DNA of 64,000 bases from Hypomesus transpacificus (taxonomy: Eukaryota; Chordata; Actinopteri; Osmeriformes; Osmeridae). The notes under the pieces were generated by a model. It ran no database searches. It was given only the letters and a program-made list of their open reading frames with translations, and was not told where the DNA came from. Position numbers and translations under genes: made by a program. This document shows, in pieces, positions 23,401-32,400 of this stretch. Numbering within the stretch: the stretch's first letter is position 1; the number at the start of each line of letters is the position of its first letter. The DNA is taken from NCBI RefSeq assembly GCF_021917145.1, contig NC_061066.1, forward strand, positions 744,001 through 808,000, read 5' to 3'.

Positions 23401-26271
23401 TCTGGGGGTCATTTTGTTCAAAGTGTCTATGCTTTGTGTGATAGGGACGTTTCACGTTCCACTTTTGACAAGGGCAACAGTCTCATTGCAGATTAAACAC
23501 ATCGGTTTTGTGCTCCCCACCGGCAGCACAAATGCATACTTCAGTCCACTGAAATCTGTGATTTTCGTAATCAACTTTTCACTTTGTCGGGTTTTGCGAA
23601 CAACATTGAGTGCGTACAGAGATTACAGTTCTTAAAGCTCCTGATTGGACCTTTGGATTGGACACGGAAGATAGAAACCACATCTAGTAGGAAAATCTTT
23701 TAGGCTATAGCGCAAAATCACGCACCAATGAAAACTCGCTTGGATCATGACTAAATTAGAACGTTGATTTTGTCTTCGGTCCAAATTGTCTTGCGTCTGG
23801 ATCCGGACCGGAATCCGCCTATTGAGTACCCCCTCTCTCTACGATCAGGTGTGTGTGTGTGTGTGTTACCTCTACAGGTGGCTTGAAGGTGGCAGGGTTG
23901 GTGTTGTAAGCCAGGGTCTTGCCGTCTCCGGCCTCTTTGACCCGCAGCAGGATCTGGACGTCCTCGCTGTACTGGTTGCTGCTGGCCTCCTCGTAGCGCT
24001 CCATCCAGGACTTGATCTTGTTCTCCCACAGGGACGGGTGCTCCGAAGGCTCCAGGTCTGGGGCCGAGCCCTGGGGAGGAGAGGGAGAGGAGGACAGAGA
24101 GAGGAGGAGAAAGGACAAATGGGAGGGGGAAGGAGGAGAGGAGGACAGAGAGAGGAGGAAAAGGATAAATGGGAGGGGGAAGGAGGAGAGCAGGACAGGG
24201 TTAGACTGCAGGTCCTAACCTCAGGGCAAACAGGAAGCCAGCAGACACCGGGAGGTGAGCAGGTGTGGCTGTGTGTGTTTGTGAGGTACCTTTACTCTGG
24301 AGGATTTTCTAGAGCCCTCGCGGAATGCCTGTGGACGCAAGACAAGGACACATGAGAACACGCGGGCCGTGCTGGCGACACACTCAATCAACGCAGGCCA
24401 GGCCTGCTCCAGGTCAACTTCAATTGAACACCGGCAGACGCATCTTAACACGAGTTCCACCCAACGAAAGCATATCAAGCGCTCTCTTGGGTGAGAGTGC
24501 CGAGCCCACAGGAGCAGCACCGACCTTCTTAGCTCGGGCGGCGGCGGCAGCGGGCTCCTTGTCTCCGCTCCTCTTGCGTTTCTTGTCGGCCTGCTTACTG
24601 GGCAGGCGCCCGGTGGTCAGGGTGATGGTGTTGGGGGTGTGCTGGAAGGCAGAGTAGAGCTCCAGGGGAACCTCGTCCCCGCTCTCTGTAGCGCTGGTGT
24701 CCCCGTCTGCACAAACACACAGACCTTCATCATAATAGAGGCACATGGCAAAAGTCAATCTCCACACTTTCATCTCCACCACAGCAACAAAAAAACAACA
24801 ACAGTCCAAGAGAAATGTGGCATAGTGGTCTGTAATGCAACAACTCAATAGCAAGCTACATTCCCATTCAAACGAAAGCTAGTCTCCGTGGCTGTAATGT
24901 GTGCTCCCCCTCCCGTTTATGGCGTACGGCTGCAGTTCAGAGCCTGCCCAGCAGGTGTCAGTGTGGGGCTGGGGCCTGGTCTGTGAGCTGAGGTCTAAGG
25001 CAGCTGGTGTCAGACCTGCAGGGGGCGGAGGCAGCAGACTGACACTGCCTCGCTAGATCCTGCTCTGTCTCTCAAAGACACTGCAGCACAGGGGACGACA
25101 CAGGAGACAGCACCTACCTACCCTGGCTGGGTCTACCCACTAGCCTGTGTGTAGATCAGTCTAGTTAGCTCTTGGATCTGTCGTTCCCTCTCCCCACTCA
25201 CCAGACATGTTCTCTCTCTTCCTGGTCTGCAGCAGGACGGCCCTCTCCCTGTCCAGGTTGCGGGGCTGGCAGCGCTCGCACAGGTAGGTCTCAGGAATGT
25301 GGAGCCTGTCGATGGCCATGCAGTCTATGTGCTGCCACACACTGAAACACACACACACACACACACACACAGGACACAGGGCTCACACATGGCACAGACA
25401 CACACACACAGCCATGAGACGGGGGGGTGGGGGGGGGGGTCCTCCCCCAGCAGGGTCCTGACGGTCCCTCCTACCTGCATTTGTCGCAGCAGATCATGTA
25501 GCCGTCGTCGTGGGTGAAGCCGCAGATGCAGCGGGTGATGTCGGCCCCGTAGCTGCCGTCCTCCGAGGTGCTGAGCGTGGTGCCCCTGGACGCCTCGTCC
25601 TGGCCCCCCGGAACAAACAGCCCCTCGCCCGGCCGGATCAGCATGGAGGGGGGCGGGGAGGCCGGGGGAGTGGGTGGGGGGCGAGCCCCATAGTTGTGGT
25701 CCTGTGGTGAGGAGGAGGGGGAAACTTAGAAGGGGGGAGGGTGGATCTCTCAGGTGAGGTGCCTGTGTATTAATGTGTACTTAGACACTTTTGGGGCAAT
25801 GTACTGGGGGAGATTTGAACCCAAGACCTCTTGCTCTGCACGTGAAACGCTCAACTACTGAGCAATACCCATCTCCATACACTACGACTTTCAGATCAGT
25901 TTATTCCCCCCCAAATGTACATTTGATTTCCTTTTGTTGTTGTTGTTGCTGGTTAACCTGAAAACCTGATTGACACGCAGTGCCTCCCTACCTCAGGTGA
26001 GCGTTCTATATTAGCTGGGCTACCTTTGCTTATGATTAACCAGGAGGCAGAAGTCAGGTATGTAGGTCGGGTGGAGAGGGAGGGAAGGAGGGGCCGGGGG
26101 AGGGTGCAGCCCTGCTGTCGAGGCCAGGAGGACCAGGAGGGCTAGGAGGGCGTACTCACGGCGTAAGGCAGGCCTATGTAATTGTGGGAGTGGTGAGAGC
26201 TACTGCTGTAGATCTGGTGCGGGTAGCTGGACTTCTCCACCACCACAGGACTGGCCTCCACCGATTCAGGT
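13905..26271 (-). CDS. kmt2e: Inactive lysine methyltransferase 2E (MLL5), 21 coding exons, start exon missing
   Basis: This encodes a nuclear chromatin regulator that reads H3K4me3 through a PHD finger and carries a SET domain thought to lack methyltransferase activity. Exons in transcript order: 26160-26271, 25475-25701, 25202-25341, 24535-24716, 24290-24328, 23870-24070, 23022-23152, 22688-22805, 22455-22564, 22080-22332, 20836-20934, 18151-18330, 17688-18017, 17236-17532, 16943-17093, 16604-16830, 16458-16514, 15797-16348, 15382-15656, 15055-15226, 13905-14945. All junctions are GT-AG and phases agree throughout (4,894 nt, 1,631 complete codons). Order: HCF-1-type motif DHNY, PHD, SET, basic coiled coil, conserved blocks ([52 protein letters not shown]), Pro/Gln-rich tail ending GTGWH. 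The human protein is about 1,858 residues. The first coding exon was not found and probably lies in the gap. Confidence 0.95.
15715..15753. repeat. Poly(C) homopolymer in kmt2e intron
   Basis: A run of 32 C, one T and 7 C inside a 140-bp intron between exons 15797-16348 and 15382-15656. In the transcript this is a poly(G) run able to form quadruplex structures. True length is uncertain because such runs are hard to sequence. Confidence 0.85.
17529..17534 (-). other. kmt2e: NAGNAG tandem splice acceptor in kmt2e
   Basis: On the transcript strand the exon at 17236-17532 is preceded by CAGCAG, so splicing can use either AG. The two products differ by one glutamine before HFVSEW, with the frame unchanged. 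Which is preferred cannot be seen from the sequence. Confidence 0.6.
18151..18330 (-). CDS. kmt2e: kmt2e exon encoding basic coiled-coil segment
   Basis: This 60-codon exon opens with [20 protein letters not shown] and continues [10 protein letters not shown], a highly charged helix that follows the SET/post-SET region in KMT2E. It is joined in phase 0 to the exon at 20836-20934 across a 2.5-kb intron rich in simple repeats. It ends with an acidic/proline segment ([17 protein letters not shown]). The helix matches the mammalian protein almost residue for residue, so this exon anchors the gene identity. Confidence 0.93.
19754..19916. repeat. ~56-bp minisatellite, three copies
   Basis: Three head-to-tail copies of a unit beginning CAACACAGCGTGGACCAGCC and ending TTAGCAGAGTC (19754-19804, 19805-19860, 19861-19916). 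The first is 51 bp and the others 56 bp; they differ mainly in the number of CCCCT steps. It sits in the kmt2e intron between exons 20836-20934 and 18151-18330. Confidence 0.93.
20388..20475. repeat. Interrupted poly(G) array
   Basis: Three G runs of about 19, 30 and 20 bases separated by nearly identical spacers (CTCTGAGGT and TCTGAGGTGA), suggesting a small tandem array of unit spacer-plus-G-run. It is in a kmt2e intron; the transcript strand is poly(C). Exact lengths should be treated as assembly-dependent. Confidence 0.85.
22080..23152 (-). CDS. kmt2e: kmt2e exons encoding the SET and post-SET-like region
   Basis: Four exons (23022-23152, 22688-22805, 22455-22564, 22080-22332) encode the SET fold: [20 protein letters not shown], then [20 protein letters not shown], then [37 protein letters not shown], and a cysteine-bearing segment [16 protein letters not shown]. 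Active SET domains normally carry Asn-His before SCxPN; here the residues are Arg-Arg, as in mammalian KMT2E. This fits the published view that the domain has lost histone methyltransferase activity. The last exon then encodes a basic linker and [16 protein letters not shown], also conserved. Confidence 0.95.
23300..23832. mobile_element. hAT-like MITE in a kmt2e intron
   Basis: The left end reads CAGGGGTACTCAATTAG and the right end, reverse-complemented, reads GGGGGTACTCAATAGGCGG, giving imperfect terminal inverted repeats around GGGGTACTCAAT. The CAGGGGT start is typical of hAT ends. Flanking octamers are similar but not identical (CTCTATAT and CTCTCTCT), so a target duplication is only suggested. 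The ~533-bp body has no transposase ORF. It makes up about three quarters of the 717-bp intron and ends 37 bases from the start of exon 23870-24070. Confidence 0.7.
24088..24190. repeat. 51-bp purine-rich tandem duplication
   Basis: Two near-identical copies of a 51-bp GA-rich unit containing GGACAGAGAGAGGAGGA and AAATGGGAGGGGGAAGG, in the kmt2e intron between exons 24290-24328 and 23870-24070. Confidence 0.85.
25202..25701 (-). CDS. kmt2e: kmt2e exons encoding HCF-1-type motif and PHD finger
   Basis: Exons 25475-25701 and 25202-25341 encode [19 protein letters not shown], where DHNY fits the HCF-1-binding motif (D/E)HxY, followed by the PHD finger. Zinc ligands are visible in order: [19 protein letters not shown], then [11 protein letters not shown], then YLCERCQPR (C4HC3 pattern). 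The Trp of VWQHIDC is part of the aromatic cage that binds trimethyl-lysine in this class. The second exon ends in a basic segment RKRENMS. The motif identity is seen; the H3K4me3 and HCF-1 roles are family knowledge. Confidence 0.94.
25801..25876 (-). repeat. tRNA-Cys-derived SINE-like sequence
   Basis: On the minus strand this reads as a degenerate tRNA-Cys: an A-box-like GCTCAGTAGTTGAGCG, then ACGTGCAGAGCAAGAGGTC, then the B-box GGGTTCAAATCTC. Canonical tRNA-Cys has ACTGCAGATCAAGAGGTC and GGTTCAAATCC at the same places. The anticodon loop and acceptor stem are damaged, so it is a tRNA-derived repeat or pseudogene, not a working tRNA. It lies in the kmt2e intron between exons 26160-26271 and 25475-25701. 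Confidence 0.7.
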
Positions 26272-26811
26272 CTGCTGGACACACAGGGAGAGAGGAGGAT
26301 AGAACAAAACAACAGTCAACAGGAGAGATTGAAAGCAGTGGCAGTGATTCACTGTCCTTTCCAGTGTGGCAGAAGGGGGAGACCAGGGCGTGGAGCAGGA
26401 AGGGAGGCCGGAGGGTGTCAGGGTAGTGGAGTGTGGAGCCAGAGAGGAGAGACCAACACAGCCTTGCTATGCTCAGCCTGGTCACCTTGACTCAACTGCA
26501 CAGGGCTGATAGCTGGGAAAATAACAGAAGCTGACCCCTAATCTCCCTCGTATAAAAGGCAGTTTAAACCCAAGGCCCCTATCTGGAGAGGACACTAATT
26601 CACACGCCCTTCTGCTTACAATGCACCAAAACAACACTCAAAACGGTGACAATAACAAACTGGCATTAAGTTCTCAGAGCTTATTCATATCACCAAACCG
26701 GTAAATCCACTTTCCCCCAGATGACAGGGAAGGAGTGGACCAGAAAAAGCCTGTTTGACTGTTGAGCAGCCCAACCTTACAGGGACATGCCTTGCCTGTT
26801 CTTCAGTCTTC

Positions 26812-26911
26812 NNNNNNNNNNNNNNNNNNNNNNNNNNNNNNNNNNNNNNNNNNNNNNNNNNNNNNNNNNNNNNNNNNNNNNNNNNNNNNNNNNNNNNNNN
26901 NNNNNNNNNNN
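26812..26911. other. Assembly gap (100 N)
   Basis: Exactly 100 N bases, the conventional size for a gap of unknown length. It falls just upstream (in transcript sense) of the first recognised kmt2e exon. The missing kmt2e initiator exon, which in mammals encodes about 23 residues, is not visible in flanking sequence and is probably in this gap or further 5'. Confidence 0.97.
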
Positions 26912-29900
26912 CTCATGATGCCCCACTGGCTGAATCCTCAGACGAACACTACTGGTAGATACATCCACAAATGATACAGATAAGAGAAGACTTTTCTCTT
27001 ATCTTATTAGGAGAACTTTCTGGAAAGAGGAGGGAGGAATTAACAAACTAGCGGAGAAGAGGGGTCCAGGGACTGGCAATAGATTCTCAATAGTATTGTT
27101 GAATAGTGACCCTCATGGGCTATGCCTATACTGCTGATGCAGCCTTTAAGATTCTGTGTTACTACCTGACTTCCTTAGCCTGATAGCTTGACAAGCGAGT
27201 GTGTCTTAGTTAGGGGCGCGAGCCTGCGCGAACTAGGGTTGAGGTGAAGAGAAAGGTGTGTCATCGAAAGCCAGCAGCGACGCTCTCTGCCACCTGCCGC
27301 ACTTAGCTGTCCCCCTGAGGAGAGAGAGCAGCGAGCCACCTCTCCCCGTCTCTGTCAACACAGCAAGCAAACACAATCCGCATTGCTCACCAGCGCCGCT
27401 GGGCACGCATGCAGGCCAATGGTTATTTACAGCAGGGAGCAGGGCTAACCCTGCAGAGAGAGCAGGTCCCACCAGGGGGAGAGAGGAGGCCCCCCCCCCC
27501 CTCCCTTCCACAACCAACTGTGGCAGGCTGGGGCGTGTGTTGCTGTAGGGTTACGAGGCTATCAGATGTAAGTTAGACCAAAGCGTGGGACAATCAACAC
27601 AAGAGCACAACAGTGTACCTCTACCGGAGGTCACTGTTCCTTTAAGAGGAAGAGGTAGGTGGCTGGGGATTTTGTGTATTATGTATCAGCCTCTGATTAG
27701 GCACAGTAGGGCACTCTCTCATCTAGTATTCAGAGCCTGTTCTCACAAAATGGATTTGGCAGATCCAATACCTTTGGCAGAACGCAGAAAGCTGGTTCTT
27801 TCACCACATGATCTACTATGTCCTGTGCACACAAATTCCTTGATTCTCGTTCTGTGGAAAAATACCTAATCTGAAACTCCTAGCTATAACTTCCTGCGTC
27901 GAGTTCAAACCTCAACAGGGCCTCCGCCGTCATTTCTGCTTCACGACTGATCAGATGTCCCGGATGTGGGAAACTATCGACGACAACAACAAGCCATAGT
28001 TTAGGGCTCAGAAACTCCCTCTGACCGTTGTAACGTTATGGAAACGGGATGGGTACTTTGGCCCTTTATGCTGTTGCTGGATGTATGGTGATATGTGCAC
28101 CTGTGTGTGTCAGATGCAAACAAATGAGCATAAATCAGAGAGCTAGTCAGCTGTACCAGTGATGGTACAACTTCCTCACAGGGCTGCAGCTGCCTTACTC
28201 TTAAAAAGGTGCTTTGAGTCACAGTTAGTTGAACTTTTATATATTTTGCACACTATATCCATAGTAGTGATGCTCCTCTCACTGAAACAAAAGGAGAAGG
28301 TTGAAAAAATGTCATATGGCTGCTCAACTGTTGCAAACTGGTGGAAAACATGGGCCCATTGTATCAGTCTGCAGCCTCAGATAGTCTAATAAGACAGCGG
28401 AAGATGGGGCAGAGTAGACTCACAACCATCAGAAAGCTGGAACCAGCACAGCAAGTTTAAACAATAAAACTAGATCACGAGCCATGTCGCGTCAAAGTGA
28501 GCTAGAACATCAGGTAGGTCTACAATGACGAAAACAAGATATTTCCGTGATGCTGTTTACCATTAGGATTGAATCCAGCTGTGTGACACCTTGCACATCC
28601 TTTGAGAGCAAAGCAGCACATTCAAACCATTCTGGTCAGATTTGTGTCTGGTGATTTGATGACAGGCATCTGCTCCTCTCAGCTTGAGGAGTGGAAGGGG
28701 GAGGGGCACATCCAGGGCAGGGGGTCTTTGTCAGTGTCAAAGGGGAATAACAGATTCACAGCTGTTGTTTGGGAGAGAGGGGGAAAAAAACTGACCTTAG
28801 CGACTACAAAAACCCAAAAAGCTGACTTTGAGTAGCAGTAAGTAGTTTTAACCACGTTAGCCAATATAGAAAAGCAGTACGGTTGCAATGCTATTTGAAT
28901 TAAGTTTAGGAATTGACTGTCCTACAAATATCCTGAAAAAAATTCTAATAAGATTGTCATATTATTGGTTTTTGTGACCTTCTCGTGCATGATCCACCAT
29001 AGCCAACACGCTACTCTTCTCACTTATCTGACCCTTCAGAGAGCTGCCTCTACTTATTCACCATCATATCCACCCACAAGGCTTCCTGCAGTTTCATTTC
29101 TTTCCATTTGTTGACTTTACATTTGTCCTTCTTCTAAAGGGACGGCTCCTCTAATATTTGTGTTTTGAGCTTGGACCTCAAAATAAATGTAAAAAGGCAT
29201 GGGACATCCAGGCTAGTACAAACTGGAAGTGTTTGGTTTGTTCTGGTCAAGAGTCAGGGATTTTTATAATAGACAAAGCATTACCGAGGTAAAAAAAAAA
29301 GAGAGGGGATTGTTCTTTTATACAAAGTGCTGCATTTATGTCCCTTTATGTAACACAATATGACATTCTGCCAATAACAGACTGAAATTTAGCACGGTAG
29401 AATGAAGATGGTCTGTTGTAATTTTTGGAGTAGGCTAGTACCTTCATTCATTCTCAATGTGTTTGGAACATAATGCTCAAACGAGGCACAAGTATGATCA
29501 ACAGCGTGTATCAGATCCGGCTATATTGTGACGCATGTAAAAGGCTGCCAGACAGCATTGCCTATAGTGGATGTGGTGGGAGACCGTGTTTATATTGGTG
29601 TTTGTTTTACGTTACCATTGCCGCGAGGCTGACGTTAACGCTTCGTAACGTCCATTGGCTACAACTTAACTACTTTCTGTGCCTTTCGACTTGTAGAAAG
29701 AGAAATTACTAATATAGAAATGTATGCGAGCATTGTGTAGTTGCTTGCCATATAGTATGTCGGCGCTGCAGTCAGCTCGACCGATAGGGGTGTGGAGGGC
29801 TTAACGCGGCTATTGAATTACCACAACATCCAAGCCCTGTCGCCATTTTCCTTGAGCCTTTTCTAAGGACAGCGAGAAATCGTGTAACCGAGGGGACCCT

Positions 29901-32160
29901 CACCACTAGAAGAAAATCCCCAAGAAAGCTATCAGTCGTCTCTTTCACACATTCTTAAGTATCAATCTGTCGGTACCGTCTCTGTGTTGTTATTATGACA
30001 GATATGTACAAATTCGTCGACATTGAATCAGGAAGGCTAACGTTAGCTAGCAATCAAGCCGTCTTCTAAAGCAAAGTTGGCCTCAAGCTTTAGCTGAAAC
30101 AAATATTTCAACAGCAGAACAGCTATCGCTATCAAGCTAACGTTAGCTGATGACATCATCCGTAATGTTCTATCGGATAACGTAGCCTTGCTAATCCAAC
30201 CAACACATTTTGAGAATTCAACATTAAAAAGCAAAAAAGCTAGTTTTCTAGCCTGCTAATTGAACGTAAGCAAATTAAGCTAGCTAATAACTAAAATCAG
30301 CTAACGTCGTTAGCCCGCTAGCCAGCTACATCCTAATGTCGACGGTGTCTTGCTCAGTCTTGTCTCGCTGTACAGTAATAACTTTGGCTAACAAGTATTG
30401 CACATTTACAGATAAGATCAACAAAAACCTTCTACAAATAATTGTACGATTGTAAATTGCATATTATTTGGTCGATGTTAGTACAATGTAGCTAGCTATC
30501 AATAATGGAAAGATACTCCCAAACGGAATATGTCCCCTCCCCCACGTTTGCAGCAGTTGAACCAAATACCCTCTGAATCTAAATTAAGTAACGAAATGCA
30601 TTCTGACTACTTTAATTGTAACACTACAAGATGGGGATTTCTTGACTTCATTTTCGGAGCTTTGACAGTGTGGCAGAAGTGAGGTTTTCTAAATGTAATA
30701 CTTTAATGGACCCCGTACTGTAGGATTTCGACAACTGACATACTAGACATGTTATACGTGTATTTTACTAGCTAACTGATCTGTTATACGCCTGGTAATG
30801 TCTCTTACTACCAAGCTACCTAATGTGAATTTAAAGTAATGTCACGCATGCACAACAGAGCGACACTTCTCTCACGTTTCCCTCAGTTATCTTTTATATA
30901 AAAATAAAGCTTGCCAACTCCAATAGAGCACTTGTGTGAAGTGTGTAGTTAGCCTGCTTGCTAGCTAAGTGCGTAACATAACAAAAAGCTCGAGTTTACC
31001 TAGCTATTTCATTTGTCTCGTCGTGTTAAGCCGCTAATAAATTACTGTTAACTATAGCTCTAGAGTTAGGCTAGTTGTACTACAATTGAATTCGGTTTAT
31101 ATTCTATTATTGCATCAGATTGCAACTAATTTTTTTTTAACATTTGTTGGTAAGCCAACCATTTAAGCACTGTCTGAAATAAAGCGGGTATCCTGAACCA
31201 GCGACCTTCGTTTTGAGCAGTATTCTGAGCAAGCTAGTTAATGTTAACGGAAAGCAAACGCACAAATATCATCCTGGCATGGTTGTCCGCAAGGGACTGC
31301 AACATTGTTAGCTAGTTACAATCAGTAAAAACGGGAAGCTTTGCGAAAGTAAACGTTTGTGTCTTTGCGAACCACCCCAAACGTTATAAATAGACGGCGT
31401 AGCTAGCTACATTAGCCTACTAGCACCCCTGTACGCTACCTAGTTAACGATATAGCTAAGCCTATCTGAAGTAAGTTTGCTACCCTTTTAAAGCGAGCAC
31501 AATTTAACAATATGTTTGCTGGATTACTAAACACGGTAGTTAACGTAACGCTGCTGCTAAAAAACCTGCGAAAACTTAACCCAGCCAGCTTGAGCTGCCT
31601 AGCATGCTTCATGGCTAACATATGCAATGGCACCAACACAGAGCTAGCTAGCAGATCCATCGTGCTTACTCCTTACAGATATCTTAATAAGTTATTCAGG
31701 TAGATGAACCAAAGAGTTCCCAGTCATCCAGTAAACTAATAAGTAACAATAACTGGTGTTAGTGACCTGGACATCTTCCACAATATAGCCATGGTCTGAG
31801 AAACCCAGTACAGTAGCTGGTTGGGCAGCATAGACATACTCTAATTTGACGTGCTCCCTTGTCGATAGACTTCATTTAACATAAGTCCAATGTGAAGCTT
31901 TTTACTCACCGTTACTGTCCACTGTAGATACCCTGAATGAAGGAACAGGGGACTTGGGTGAGACCCCCGTCGCTTGCTTAGCTAGCTTCCACACAACCAA
32001 AACAATACTTCTGTCCACACTGCGGATCTATAACAAAGGTTTTTAAATGTTCACATAGAAATCTATTTACTTCAGATATATTTGTGCTTATATTCCTTTT
32101 CTTCTGTGTTTCCTAGAACACAACACAGACTTTAGGTCAGTTCAGAACCGTTAAAATTAT
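26912..32160 (-). other. 5' intronic DNA of kmt2e (inferred)
   Basis: I see no coding exon here. The sequence is AT-rich from about 30000, with many AGCTAGCT and GCTAACGTTAGC palindromic motifs (for example 30036-30047 and 30136-30147). A possible non-coding first exon or alternative start lies near 29840-29910, where the minus strand carries AAAATGGCGAC, a YY1-like motif in sense orientation. Splice-donor-like sites occur nearby, but none can be confirmed without transcript data. Confidence 0.45.
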
Positions 32161-32167
32161 GCCCTAC

Positions 32168-32400
32168 CTACGCCGACTGTTGGAAATTAGATCTCCTCTA
32201 CCAGCCTCTTTTCCCTTTGCAAAAATGGCGGCCCTGGCAGGACTGCCGTGACCCCGCCTCCTCCACGAGCCCCCCCCCCCCCCCCCACCTCCCCCCCCTA
32301 AAAAAAACTTAGCCCGAGCACCGCCCCCACGTCCTGCGGGGTCTACAAGCCCGCTATAACAGGGGCGCTGAGAGAAGAGATCATTGAAGAATGTACGCAG
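32168..32400 (-). promoter_or_regulatory. Candidate kmt2e promoter / non-coding first exon
   Basis: This GC-rich block contains AAAATGGCGGC (32222-32232, YY1-like), a C-run at 32272-32287 and several CpGs. A donor on the minus strand (GTAG|GTAGGG) ends a possible untranslated exon at 32168. It lies between kmt2e coding exons and the oppositely oriented ndufb2, so it may be a bidirectional promoter. This is inference from composition and motifs. Confidence 0.35.

Noticed and set aside
32222..32248. Plus-strand ORF starting at AAAATGGCGGC
   Set aside because: It reaches a stop after eight codons; the ATGGCGGC is better read as a YY1-type promoter motif.
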